Shown piece by piece: positions 23,992 to 32,834 of a stretch of 64,000 bases of DNA. This DNA comes from Bacteriovorax sp. BAL6_X (GTDB lineage Bacteria > Bdellovibrionota > Bacteriovoracia > Bacteriovoracales > Bacteriovoracaceae), in NCBI RefSeq assembly GCF_000443995.1, contig NZ_AUMC01000010.1:310001-374000 (forward strand), given 5' to 3'. The notes under the pieces were generated by a model. It did not search any database and was not told where the DNA came from. It saw nothing but the letters and a program-made list of their open reading frames with translations. Each line of letters opens with the position of its first letter. Position 1 is the first letter of the stretch. The position numbers and the translations under genes were made by a program.

Positions 23992-26907
23992 ATGATATTA
24001 ACGATTTGCGCCATGCGCAAGAATAAGAAAAGAGTACCAGGAACAAATTTGGGGCGACTAAATTCATTAGTTGATACATTTCTAATCTTGATGTGCATTT
24101 GTGTTGCGGCCTTTGCTGGCAACCAAGTTTTTAATACATCATATATTCCACCGATTATGGGTGGGGAGCGTATTACTTTAGGTCAAGTCTTCGAGTTACA
24201 AAATGATGTGAGAAGAAGAAGCTTTGATAACTTCTCTTGGCATAACCTAGGTTCAAATGAGGCGCTCTTTCATAACGATCGTATTTTCACTGATAAAGAC
24301 TCTACCGCGCAGTTAGAATTTAGTTCTGGTAATCGCATCAAAGTGTCAGAAGAAAGTCTTTTTAAAATTACTCAAGAAACAGATGGGATTAATCTGAATA
24401 TCGAGCAAGGTATTATATTTGCAACTCTTAACAATGCAAACGAAGCTTTTGTCGTAAAAGTAGGCGATCAGGTATATGAAATCACTTCGAATGATTCAAA
24501 GATTAAAATCTCAAACTCAAGTGGTAATAAGGAACTTTCTGTTCTCGATGGGAAGGCAAGTGTTAGGCTTGGAGATCGCGAGGAAACAATTGAAAAGGGT
24601 GTAAGAGTTCTACTTACAGACGAAAGCTATACGGTTAAGCAGAGTTGGCCAAGTGAGTTTTCACCAGTTGATGGCGATGTCTTTTACGTCAATGAGAAGA
24701 ATTTAATTAAATTTAACTTCAATGAAAAAGTAGGGAAACTATTTCTTTCAAAGTCTCGCTCGGCCTTTGAAAATGGCGAAGCCCATGAGGTCAACGGCCT
24801 TACAGTTGAACTTGAGAACTTGCCTGAGGGGATTTTCTATTGGCAGGTAAATGATGAAAGTAATATTTCAACAGAGAAGTCTTTTGAAATTGTATATGAA
24901 GTGATGCCTGAGTTTGAGAACCTGGATGAGACGCAAAATACAATCTTAGTTGATAATGAAAAGATTATTTATACACAAGCTTTTGATGACATTGAATTAA
25001 TGGTTAACGGAAAAGTATGGAATGATTATGAATATGACGATGGTGAACTTAGGTTTACTTTTGAAGAAGTCGGTGACTACGAAATTTCTTACCGAAATAA
25101 AGCCAAAGTGCGACCACATGCTCTTTTTTCAAAACCATCTTTAATAAAGGTAGTTGCAAAGCCTGAGGAGATTGTTTTAAAGAGACCATTTAATGGGGAA
25201 GAGTATTATTTTTATAATGATGACGTTATTAAGTTCTCTTGGGAAACACAAGACCTCTTTAGTGAAGTGAGTACTTATCTCGTCTTGAATGGAAAAAGGC
25301 AATTAGTTGCAGGGAATTCTTTTTCTACTCCTGTAACTGAGAGTGGAGAATATCTCTGGTCGTTAGAGTATGTATTAAATAATGAAGTGATTGCACGTTC
25401 CAAAGAAAATAAATACCGTGTAACTTTTGATGATGATAATAGTGCACTTGAAAGTGGACGCAAGATTGTTGTAAAGAAGCCCGGAGATGTTATTGACTTA
25501 ACTTGGCAGCAGCAGGGGAGTGACAAATTTGTTGTAGAAGTTTCACGAGAACGAAATTTTAAATCTATAAAGGAATCGATAAAAACGACTGGTAGTAATA
25601 CTAAACTTCTTATTAAAGAGCTTGGTGTACATTATTGGCGCGTGAAGAATGAAGAGAATAAATTTGTACCTCCTGTGAAAATAATTATTGTTCCTCCGCC
25701 ACCTCCAAAGGCACCTCGAATTGATAAAGTAGAAAAGAGAGTTCAGGTTTTAAAAAAATCTATCCCTTTGGCCATATTAGATATGTTGATTGATCAGGCA
25801 TTTGCTAAAGATAGTGTTGAGTTAAAGTGGGAGCCTGTAAGTGACGTGAAAGAGTATCGTATTCAGATTCTTGATGGTGAAAAAGTTATTGTTGATGAAA
25901 AAGTAAAACTTAATCATTTCGAATGGAACGATTACTTAACAGGTCACTTTCAATGGAGAGTTTCTGCTATTGATTTCTGGAATCAAGAAAGTCCATTTTC
26001 TCCGCTAGAAGATTTAATCATAACAAAGAAGTTTGGCGGAGCAAAAGGGATTGATCTAGTTACTCCAAAACATGGTATCAATATTGACGAAGGCGATGTC
26101 GTCGAAATGAAATTTAATCAAGTCCGTGGTGATGAATTCTTTATTGAAATCTCTATGGATAAATACTTTACAAGTATTAAAGAAATACCACTTGGGAAAA
26201 AAACGACATATAAGTTTAGAAATAAGTTGGGGACAAGTTTTTATTGGCGTGTTAAGGCCATTGAGAAAAAAGATATTATTTATTCTAAGAAGAGAAGAGT
26301 CGATGTTTCTAGAAAAGAAGTCGTTCGGCCTAAAAAGAATGGTAGTGTGACGATTTCAAAAAAAACAATGAATAAAAAGAAATGGTATTTTGGTTATGCT
26401 CCTGAAAAAATAAGTTATGAAGTCATTAGCAGTGGAAAGAAGATAGTTGTTGATGATATGAACTTCATTTCTTTCTATGGTGGCCTTAAGGAAAAAATAG
26501 ATAACTATCAATACCTTGTTGAACTGAAGCAATCAACTGGAGTTGTCTTTAATGATCTTGGCTTTAATCAAACGCTTCTTAAGGCAAAGGCCCTTAAGGA
26601 ATATCATCAGTTTCAATATGGACTAACTTCACTTTTAGAGTATCGTAGTGAACTTGATTACAATGGCAGTGAAGTTACTTCAAATGCGCAGTTCTATTTT
26701 AATCTAGGGCTTAGTAGTAAGTTGCAATATGAAAATATTAACTTCTACGTCGATTATTTCTTCTTAAATTACGCAGGACTAAGCACTCAGCTTAGTTATA
26801 CAATAAAACGTAATTACGAAGTCGGGATTAGTTTAGAAACTAGAAGTCATTCCAAGATTGAGGCCGAAGCAAGTAATATTGCCCTTCGTATCCAGTATAA
26901 CTATTAA
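23992..26907 (+). CDS. FecR-domain envelope protein with Ig-like modules and possible C-terminal barrel
   Basis: Encodes 971 residues. A basic N-terminus precedes one hydrophobic segment (about 27-43, ending VAAFAGN) that is either an anchor or a signal with a long n-region. A FecR-type domain follows (about 60-210). After it come about five beta-sandwich modules, each ending in a similar strand: FYWQVND, YLWSLEY, HYWRVKN, FQWRVSA and FYWRVKA. A proline run (IIVPPPPPKAPR, near 566) splits them. The last 170 residues alternate polar and aromatic positions and end in YNY, like an outer-membrane barrel. FecR domains relay signals or bind surface polymers. No cognate ECF sigma/FecA pair is adjacent. 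There is no clear ribosome site at ATG 23992 or at an in-frame ATG 24013. Confidence 0.75.
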   Translation: MILTICAMRKNKKRVPGTNLGRLNSLVDTFLILMCICVAAFAGNQVFNTSYIPPIMGGERITLGQVFELQNDVRRRSFDNFSWHNLGSNEALFHNDRIFTDKDSTAQLEFSSGNRIKVSEESLFKITQETDGINLNIEQGIIFATLNNANEAFVVKVGDQVYEITSNDSKIKISNSSGNKELSVLDGKASVRLGDREETIEKGVRVLLTDESYTVKQSWPSEFSPVDGDVFYVNEKNLIKFNFNEKVGKLFLSKSRSAFENGEAHEVNGLTVELENLPEGIFYWQVNDESNISTEKSFEIVYEVMPEFENLDETQNTILVDNEKIIYTQAFDDIELMVNGKVWNDYEYDDGELRFTFEEVGDYEISYRNKAKVRPHALFSKPSLIKVVAKPEEIVLKRPFNGEEYYFYNDDVIKFSWETQDLFSEVSTYLVLNGKRQLVAGNSFSTPVTESGEYLWSLEYVLNNEVIARSKENKYRVTFDDDNSALESGRKIVVKKPGDVIDLTWQQQGSDKFVVEVSRERNFKSIKESIKTTGSNTKLLIKELGVHYWRVKNEENKFVPPVKIIIVPPPPPKAPRIDKVEKRVQVLKKSIPLAILDMLIDQAFAKDSVELKWEPVSDVKEYRIQILDGEKVIVDEKVKLNHFEWNDYLTGHFQWRVSAIDFWNQESPFSPLEDLIITKKFGGAKGIDLVTPKHGINIDEGDVVEMKFNQVRGDEFFIEISMDKYFTSIKEIPLGKKTTYKFRNKLGTSFYWRVKAIEKKDIIYSKKRRVDVSRKEVVRPKKNGSVTISKKTMNKKKWYFGYAPEKISYEVISSGKKIVVDDMNFISFYGGLKEKIDNYQYLVELKQSTGVVFNDLGFNQTLLKAKALKEYHQFQYGLTSLLEYRSELDYNGSEVTSNAQFYFNLGLSSKLQYENINFYVDYFFLNYAGLSTQLSYTIKRNYEVGISLETRSHSKIEAEASNIALRIQYNY

Positions 26908-27079
26908 GAAATATATTTTATGGACTGACCAGTATATGGGCCAGATTCTGGGCCTATTTATCTTTATTCTCCCCTCCTAAGTTACTGAAAACTACAAAAA
27001 ACAAGGCCAGTTTCTAGGCATGCCAAAGGGCGCTTTATAATTAAGTTAGATTTAAATTAGAGCTTGTGAGGGCATTTTG

Positions 27080-29398
27080 ATGAGAGAAAGAAGAAGGCCA
27101 CATTCACATTTATATTCGGTAAAGTTACTTGCTTTTCTTTTGGGAGTTTTAGTGACAACTTCTTCTTGTGTTCCACAAGATGAGGTTGACGATTTAGTTA
27201 ATGTTCCAGGAGCTGACCTACCAACACTTCCAAACTTAGATGTTGCTTGTTACCAGGATATATATGCACCTAAAGAAGAAGATATTACGAGAAATATCGA
27301 TATCCTAGTCATTCCTGATACATCAGCTTCGATTATTGCAGAAAGAGCACAGATTGCGGAGGGTTTTAATGCCTTCTTAGATGTTCTTCCTGCTGCAGCG
27401 GATGTGAATATCGCAGTTATGCTTGGCCACGGTTCTGGCTCTTCACATTTTGGAGCGCTTTATACAAAGTCAACTGAACCAACAATTCTTTCAAATCGTT
27501 CTCTGACAATTGAAGAGATTAAAGCACACTTAAAAACTAAGATGGAAAACCCTGCAGGTGATTATCGTACCGACGGTGGAGAGGCCGGTCTTGCTTCCCT
27601 TAATCGTGCACTTGAAGATGATTACTATAGTAGTATTCAAACACAAGGCTTCTTTAGAGAGGATGCTGCCCTTGTTGTAGTCTTTGTAGCAGATGAGCAA
27701 GATATTTGTGCGATCTATCCTGAAGGTGTAACACCTGTTCCTGATCCACAAGGTGGTGAGGATCGCTCACGTATTACAGAATGTTTTGATGGAGACACGC
27801 AGATTGTAACTCCAAAGAGTGTCTTTGAAAAACTAAAGGCACGCTATACGGATCGTCCATTAGTTACTGGTGGTGTTATTTATAACAACTTAAGTACCAT
27901 TCCATTTGGTGGAGAAAATGAGATTGGTTATGGATATAAAGAGTTCGTTGAGTTTGGTGGAGGCTTTACTGTTGATATGGCTACGGGGGAGTACGGTGAT
28001 GGCTTATCTAAGTTAGGTACACTTGCCATGTCACGCATTGATCCAGTTAATTCTTTTAATTTAGAAGTTGCAAATATTGATACGAATACAATTAGAACTT
28101 TTGTAGATGGAAAGGAAGTGGAGTATTCATATGATGCTGAACTTAATATTGTTTCTTTAAATGAAGAAAGAGGCCCTTTTTCAATTGCAGCTGTTCAATA
28201 CTGTGAAAAACCTTCCGTCTCAAAACAAGTCATTCAGATCGTTGCTGGTGGTTCTCACTCTTGTGCCCTTATTGCTAATGGTGAAGTAAAGTGTTGGGGT
28301 GACAATTCAAAAGGTCAACTAGGACAGGGAGACACTATTAACCGTGGTGATGATGAAGATATAAATTCAATTCCTGCTATTGATTTAAATGGAGAGCTTG
28401 CTCTACAAGTTATTGCAGGTAATCTTCATACATGTGTACTTACTGAATCTAATAAGGTGAAGTGTTTTGGTGATAATACATATGGACAGTTAGGAATGGC
28501 GTCAATTGATACTTTAGGAGATGATGAACAGCTGTCTGATTATGGATACACTCAGATTGGTGGCATTGTAAGGAAGCTTTATGGCGGCACTTATCATAAC
28601 TGTGCACTTTTAACGACAGGTGATGTTCGTTGTTGGGGACAAAATTACTATGGCCAATTAGGAACAGGAGATACGGAAATAATTGGAGATGATGAAACAC
28701 CGGCCGAAGGTAGTCTTGTTGCTCTTGGTGCTAAAGCAATTCAGATGGATATTTCATCTATGAGTTACCATGCCTGCGCAATTTTATCAGGTGGTACTCT
28801 AAAATGTTGGGGACGTGGTACACACGGGCAACTTGGCTTAGGAAACACCGATAGCGTTTATTCTCCAAGTTTAGCAACACCAACACCTAAAGGGGTTATC
28901 GCTGTTACTACTGGTGGTATTCATACTTGTGCACTTCTTTCTGACTCTACTGTTTACTGTTTTGGACATAACTCTCAAGGACAGCTAGGAGATGGAACAA
29001 GTGAGGCCATAGGAGATAATGAAACACTAGAGAATCACACGGCCCTAAATCTAGGATTTGAAGTGGCCTCTGTTGTTGCTTCTAATACAGCGACTTGTGC
29101 AATTTCTAAAGCTGGAGATGCAAAGTGTTGGGGAAATGGAGCATCAGGTAAGTTAGGACAAGTTGGGACAACGAAGATTACAGGTGATCTTGCAAATCTT
29201 CCCGCAGTTGAACTTGGCAAGAGTGTTTCTCAAGTTTCTGGTGGGCTGAATCACCACTGTTTCTTAACGACAGATGAAGGCCTTGTAAAATGTATTGGAA
29301 ATGGTAGTAAGGGACAACTTGGTAATGGAAACACTGAGTCTATAGGTGATGATGAGTCGCCAGTACTAGCAAGTTTCCTTGCCCTTTTTGATATTTAA
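27080..29398 (+). CDS. vWA-like plus seven-repeat RCC1 propeller lipoprotein
   Basis: Encodes 772 residues from ATG 27080 with GAGGG seven bases upstream. The signal ends TTSSC (Cys30), a probable lipobox. Residues about 72-300 look like a von Willebrand A domain, with a MIDAS motif DTSAS at 80-84 and a later FVADEQD. From about 385 to the end there are seven RCC1-type repeats, each with a Cys-Ala/Val core and a [KR]C[WF]G-x-N/G-x2-GQLG signature. Seven copies are the number needed for a closed propeller. Two conserved Cys per blade are unusual for RCC1 and suggest disulfides in an exported protein. It is likely a surface adhesion or ligand-binding protein. Its 3' end overlaps the convergent Gly-rich gene by 33 bases. 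Confidence 0.82.
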   Translation: MRERRRPHSHLYSVKLLAFLLGVLVTTSSCVPQDEVDDLVNVPGADLPTLPNLDVACYQDIYAPKEEDITRNIDILVIPDTSASIIAERAQIAEGFNAFLDVLPAAADVNIAVMLGHGSGSSHFGALYTKSTEPTILSNRSLTIEEIKAHLKTKMENPAGDYRTDGGEAGLASLNRALEDDYYSSIQTQGFFREDAALVVVFVADEQDICAIYPEGVTPVPDPQGGEDRSRITECFDGDTQIVTPKSVFEKLKARYTDRPLVTGGVIYNNLSTIPFGGENEIGYGYKEFVEFGGGFTVDMATGEYGDGLSKLGTLAMSRIDPVNSFNLEVANIDTNTIRTFVDGKEVEYSYDAELNIVSLNEERGPFSIAAVQYCEKPSVSKQVIQIVAGGSHSCALIANGEVKCWGDNSKGQLGQGDTINRGDDEDINSIPAIDLNGELALQVIAGNLHTCVLTESNKVKCFGDNTYGQLGMASIDTLGDDEQLSDYGYTQIGGIVRKLYGGTYHNCALLTTGDVRCWGQNYYGQLGTGDTEIIGDDETPAEGSLVALGAKAIQMDISSMSYHACAILSGGTLKCWGRGTHGQLGLGNTDSVYSPSLATPTPKGVIAVTTGGIHTCALLSDSTVYCFGHNSQGQLGDGTSEAIGDNETLENHTALNLGFEVASVVASNTATCAISKAGDAKCWGNGASGKLGQVGTTKITGDLANLPAVELGKSVSQVSGGLNHHCFLTTDEGLVKCIGNGSKGQLGNGNTESIGDDESPVLASFLALFDI

Positions 29399-30451
29399 AC
29401 AATTAATTCCAAATAATAAAATCATAAGAACAATAGCACCGAGTAGACTTTCATTATTCGGTGTCATATCTTCTCTTACTGCACATCCTGGTTCAATTCC
29501 TGATTGAAGAGTTTCAAAGCCACTTGCTCCAAGAGTTACAATCGTTGGGCTAGGTGAGTAAGAACCACCAACACCAGTGATAACTCCGTCTAGTTCATCA
29601 AGACGAATAATTCCATCGCCTCCATCTCCTCCTGCTCGTCCAAGTACTCCACCGGCAGCACCACCGTTTCCACCCGAGGCATCGAGAGCTGAATTGAGTT
29701 CGATATTACCATTTGCCTGCAAAAAGATTATTCCACCGGCACCACCACCTGAGCCACCAGAGTCTCCAGAAGCTGAAGTTGTTCCTGGCTGTCCAGCTCC
29801 ACCATTGGCCAAGATTGAAGCATTGATATACATATCTCCACCGGCCGCGATGTGAATAATTCCACCACCACTTCCACCAGGTGTTCCTCCGGGTTCAGTT
29901 CCTCCGCCTTGCTCACAGCCTCCGCCGCCATTTCCACCACCAGCGCCACCAAGCATTTGTGATTCGAGGCTTAGGGCCGAGTCATATGTAACAGATGTTG
30001 ATCCCGGAGCACTAAGAGTGTCGGAGCCATCAACTGGGCCAGAAGAAACACCTGAGCCGCCATTACTACCAAGAGTTGTATGTGAACCACCAGCGCCACC
30101 GCTTCCACCAATATCTGCAAAGCTTGAGCCACCACAGGATGCATTCGTTGCACTTGAACCTTCTGAACCTGGAAGTGTTGCTGGACCTAATCCTGGACCG
30201 TAGCCTCCTGCAATTCCTTCTGCTACTGATATTGTGTGATCAATTGTCACGTCACCTTGAACTTTGATAATAAGGGGATTACCTCCTGTAATTGTAATCG
30301 CACCTGTTGTTGTAAGGTCTGTACAATTATAGGTTCCACTAGGAATAGCACCTACCCAGTTACATGAAAGGTCACTACCATCGCCTGTGTCAACGGCGCC
30401 AAAAGTAGTTGATGATATTAGTAAGAATATAGGTAGGATTAATCTCTTCAC
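29366..30451 (-). CDS. Gly-rich secreted surface protein with C-terminal anchor
   Basis: Encodes 361 residues from a GTG at 30451. A signal peptide (MKRLILPIFLLISSTTFGA) is followed by a beta-strand region (about 40-75, ITITGGNPLIIKVQGDVTI) and then long runs of GG/GS (about 80-290) broken by strand-like segments such as GGIIHIAAGGDMYINASI and GGIIFLQANGNIELNSAL. The C-terminus has NNE, a hydrophobic helix (LLGAIVLMILLFG) and a short Lys-rich tail. That tripartite tail resembles sorting-signal ends, though no named CTERM motif is matched. It is probably a cell-surface filament or matrix protein. Confidence 0.72.
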   Translation of the reverse strand: MKRLILPIFLLISSTTFGAVDTGDGSDLSCNWVGAIPSGTYNCTDLTTTGAITITGGNPLIIKVQGDVTIDHTISVAEGIAGGYGPGLGPATLPGSEGSSATNASCGGSSFADIGGSGGAGGSHTTLGSNGGSGVSSGPVDGSDTLSAPGSTSVTYDSALSLESQMLGGAGGGNGGGGCEQGGGTEPGGTPGGSGGGIIHIAAGGDMYINASILANGGAGQPGTTSASGDSGGSGGGAGGIIFLQANGNIELNSALDASGGNGGAAGGVLGRAGGDGGDGIIRLDELDGVITGVGGSYSPSPTIVTLGASGFETLQSGIEPGCAVREDMTPNNESLLGAIVLMILLFGINCLNIKKGKETC

Positions 30452-30501
30452 TGAAGAAATTTTAACATAACTTAGGGGTGTCTTTAACTAGGTATAAATG
30501 A

Positions 30502-30939
30502 CTAGAAATTGCCCTGGAAGAAGTTGAAGCGAATCGTCTCAATATCCTTTCTACCCTGGTTATATGAGAAGAAACTATGTTTTAAAACTTGGGAGCGTAC
30601 TTCAATCTGCTTAGTTTTCTGGTTGAGGATAAATTCAAGTTGAACTTCTTCATTTGTTGCTTTTAGGTAGACATCGTTTCTTTCTATCTTGTGGCCACCA
30701 ATTTTTCTAATCACACTTGCAAGCTTTTCAATATTTTCTTCAGACGTTGCACCCAGCATTTTGAAAGGCATGATATAGCTAGAGGAAGCCTTCTTTTCTT
30801 TTGAAGAAAGACAATTATCGATTGATGGGCAGGTAAAATTATCGAGACTCGTAGACTCTTGAATAAGGAACTCTTTTGAACAAGATATTGTTATTAAAAG
30901 AATAGCGGTAATCAGTGATAGTCTAGTGAGTCTCATCAT
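30502..30939 (-). CDS. Small lipoprotein, unknown function
   Basis: Encodes 145 residues, starting in a TAATG overlap with the DUF2288 stop. The N-terminus ends ILLITISC, a lipobox. A Cys pair follows (FTCPSIDNC). The rest is mixed alpha/beta, including IRKIGGHKIERNDVYLKA and a C-terminal basic strand region. No family is recognised. It is the third gene of a compact minus-strand trio (31535 to 30502), so it may act with the DUF2288 protein, but no function is implied. Confidence 0.7.
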   Translation of the reverse strand: MMRLTRLSLITAILLITISCSKEFLIQESTSLDNFTCPSIDNCLSSKEKKASSSYIMPFKMLGATSEENIEKLASVIRKIGGHKIERNDVYLKATNEEVQLEFILNQKTKQIEVRSQVLKHSFFSYNQGRKDIETIRFNFFQGNF

Positions 30940-31256
30940 TAGTTTAGTCCTTCTCTTTTAATCTTAACTAAAACATATGGTTGAACAATTAGGTATTGGA
31001 ATTCTGTATTCTCTTGTTCCCATGTTCCAATTTGTTCATCCGTAGGGCGAAACATTTGTTCGTCAGCAAGCCACTTCTTAATATATTCAACTTCGTCACG
31101 TGCCATTGTAAATCCAACAGCTGCAAGTTCAAGTTCTTCAGTGATCATAAATAATGCTTCTCTTTCATGGTGAGGCTTAAGAAGGTCCCACTTCGCATCA
31201 TCAATGTCATTTGTTAATCTTTCTAATAGGTTCTCATTATTATTTTCATCGTTCAT
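30939..31256 (-). CDS. DUF2288 family protein
   Basis: Encodes 105 residues, cytoplasmic. Family features occur in order: DDAKWDLLKPHHEREALFMI, then AAVGFTMARDEVEYIKKWL, and the end FQYLIVQPYVLVKI. This matches the DUF2288 pattern of a W-x-x-L-x-x-H start and an LIVQPxVL end. The function of the family is unknown. It lies 12 bases after the small membrane-protein gene and overlaps the start of the lipoprotein gene. Confidence 0.85.
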   Translation of the reverse strand: MNDENNNENLLERLTNDIDDAKWDLLKPHHEREALFMITEELELAAVGFTMARDEVEYIKKWLADEQMFRPTDEQIGTWEQENTEFQYLIVQPYVLVKIKREGLN

Positions 31257-31268
31257 ATTAATTTCCTA

Positions 31269-31535
31269 TTAAATTGCTTTCATCATTTGTTTATCGTTTT
31301 TAATTTGCGCAATTAATTTCTCATCTGTGTCGATATAGTTAGATGTATGAACTTTTTTAGCTGCTTCGATTAACTCTTTAGAAGGCTCTTCCTTATCTAT
31401 TTCATTCTTAAGAAGAGAGAAATAATCTCTTTCTAATTTATTCTTTTTCTCTTCCTTCTTTCGGTAGTAAGGAGTAAGGATAAAGAGGAAAGCAAGAACG
31501 GCAATCATCGACCATACGATATGATAAATTTTCAA
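31269..31535 (-). CDS. Small single-span membrane protein
   Basis: Encodes 88 residues: one N-terminal transmembrane helix (about 5-24), a basic stop-transfer segment (YYRKKEEKKNK), then a charged helical cytoplasmic tail. No family is recognised; the layout suits a small accessory membrane subunit. It is the first gene of the trio that includes DUF2288 and is divergent from the ECF sigma gene with 54 bases between. Confidence 0.65.
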   Translation of the reverse strand: MKIYHIVWSMIAVLAFLFILTPYYRKKEEKKNKLERDYFSLLKNEIDKEEPSKELIEAAKKVHTSNYIDTDEKLIAQIKNDKQMMKAI

Positions 31536-31589
31536 AAATACACCTCATGATTTAGTTTCGTAATAAATATACTATGTTAAAATTGCTCT

Positions 31590-32138
31590 GTGAATGATTT
31601 AAAGAAACTAGTTATTCTTGCCCAAGGCGGTGACACTGAGGCATATCACGTCTTTTTGGAAACGATATCGCAAACAATAAAACGAATTGTTTCCTTTAAG
31701 GTTTTTAACGAGTCACATCGCGACGACATATGTCAGGAAATATTAATAAGTATTCATCATTCACTCCCAACTTATTCTCCTAAAAGGCCAATCATGCCTT
31801 GGATTAATTGTATTATTGAGCGCAGAATTATTGATTACATCCGTAAATACACGAAATTAGAAGAAAGAGAAGAAATCTTTGATGAGGCCGTCACAAAAGA
31901 GACTAATGCAACGAATAACAATGTAGAAAGACTTGCTGTTGAACAGCAATTAGAGATGCTTATTGAAAAGTATCTGACTGAAGAATTACGTAGGCCACTT
32001 TTAATGGCAAAGCTTGAGGGGCACAAGACGAAGGAGATCTCAAGGGTGCTTGGAATTTCTGAAGCAGCAACTCGAACGAGAATTTCTCGTGCAATGGCAA
32101 AACTAAAAAAAGCGGTTAGGATTAATAATGGTAAATGA
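31590..32138 (+). CDS. ECF RNA polymerase sigma factor paired with NrsF
   Basis: Encodes 182 residues with sigma region 2 (about 15-85, including HRDDICQEILISIHHSL and the RPIMPWINCIIERRIIDYIR core) and region 4 (about 125-175, with the helix-turn-helix LEGHKTKEISRVLGISEAAT). There is no region 1 or 3, as expected for an ECF factor. It begins with GTG and has no ribosome site. It overlaps the nrsF start by 11 bases. NrsF-linked ECF factors respond to metal or redox stress (Caulobacter SigF is the model). A matching promoter lies before bufA. Confidence 0.9.
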   Translation: MNDLKKLVILAQGGDTEAYHVFLETISQTIKRIVSFKVFNESHRDDICQEILISIHHSLPTYSPKRPIMPWINCIIERRIIDYIRKYTKLEEREEIFDEAVTKETNATNNNVERLAVEQQLEMLIEKYLTEELRRPLLMAKLEGHKTKEISRVLGISEAATRTRISRAMAKLKKAVRINNGK

Positions 32139-32751
32139 AAAATTAATAAATTCATTAGTGAGTGATTTAAGGCCTATTAAACGATTGGCCTCTCCCGGTA
32201 TTCGTGCAATGCTATGGGCCGTGCCACAATTTCTTCTAAGCGTTATTGCCATATCAATAAGCTCTCCAATTGAGTTTAAGTATTTATTAAACACACAATT
32301 TGTTATTCAAGTGATATTTGCCATTATTGCTCTTGGAGTTGGGTCTTATCTTGGTTTTACTAATACTATTCCCGGACTTCTTAGCGAAAAAAAGGCCAAA
32401 CTTGCCTTTATCCCATTTATTATTTTACTAGGACTTATTATCTTCAATATTATTTACCCTGTAGGAGTTGATCTTGCACATGAGCATCGTACAAATTGCT
32501 ATCAAGAGCTAAGTGCACTAATGATTATTGGCTTTGTTCACAATTATTATATGCTCAAAAAGGGCCTTATTGCTTTTAATAGTGCAACTATTGCAACAGG
32601 CTTATTAACAAGCGGAATGATTCCATTAGTAATACTATATTTTGGATGTTCATTCTCAACTCAACACTTAGTTGTATCTCATTATATTCCGATTATTGTG
32701 ATTACAACTTTAGGTTTATTAATTTTTAAATTAACTAAAAATATTAGATAG
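32128..32751 (+). CDS. nrsF: NrsF-type (DUF1109) membrane anti-sigma factor
   Basis: Encodes 207 residues. A short cytoplasmic head with DLRPIKRLASPG, the family hallmark, is followed by six predicted helices (about 27-45, 53-75, 88-107, 125-142, 155-175 and 183-203). It should hold the ECF sigma factor at the membrane until a metal or oxidant signal releases it. Cys and His sit in loops (HEHRTNC; YFGCSFS), consistent with metal sensing by Cys in this family. It overlaps the sigma gene, indicating coupled expression. Confidence 0.88.
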   Translation: MVNEKLINSLVSDLRPIKRLASPGIRAMLWAVPQFLLSVIAISISSPIEFKYLLNTQFVIQVIFAIIALGVGSYLGFTNTIPGLLSEKKAKLAFIPFIILLGLIIFNIIYPVGVDLAHEHRTNCYQELSALMIIGFVHNYYMLKKGLIAFNSATIATGLLTSGMIPLVILYFGCSFSTQHLVVSHYIPIIVITTLGLLIFKLTKNIR

Positions 32752-32754
32752 AGT

Positions 32755-32780
32755 GTAACAATATTAGTTATTAGTTCGAA
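32755..32780 (+). promoter_or_regulatory. ECF-type promoter GTAACA-N16-CGAA upstream of bufA
   Basis: GTAACA (32755-32760), sixteen bases, then CGAA (32777-32780). This is the form I recall for Caulobacter SigF target promoters (GTAAC-N16-CGAA). It begins four bases after the nrsF stop and should give bufA-bufB-bufC their own sigma-dependent transcript. Confidence 0.7.
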
Positions 32781-32789
32781 TATCAAAGT

Positions 32790-32809
32790 AAGAAGGCCCT
32801 AATCTTCTT
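32790..32809 (+). other. Small hairpin in the bufA leader
   Basis: AAGAAG (32790-32795) can pair with CTTCTT (32804-32809) around GCCCTAAT. It lies in the predicted 5' leader between the ECF-like promoter and the AAAGGAGA ribosome site. It is weak and its role is unknown. Confidence 0.25.
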
Positions 32810-32834
32810 AAAAGAAATATTAAAGGAGAATATT

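Noticed and set aside
28230-29390. DNA tandem repeats
   Set aside because: The repetition is at protein level (RCC1 blades); the nucleotide copies have diverged.
29577-29855. Pro/Ser-rich ORFs on the plus strand (also 30018-30267)
   Set aside because: They are the antisense reading of the Gly-rich gene (GGX codons read as CCX). No ribosome site and no signal peptide.
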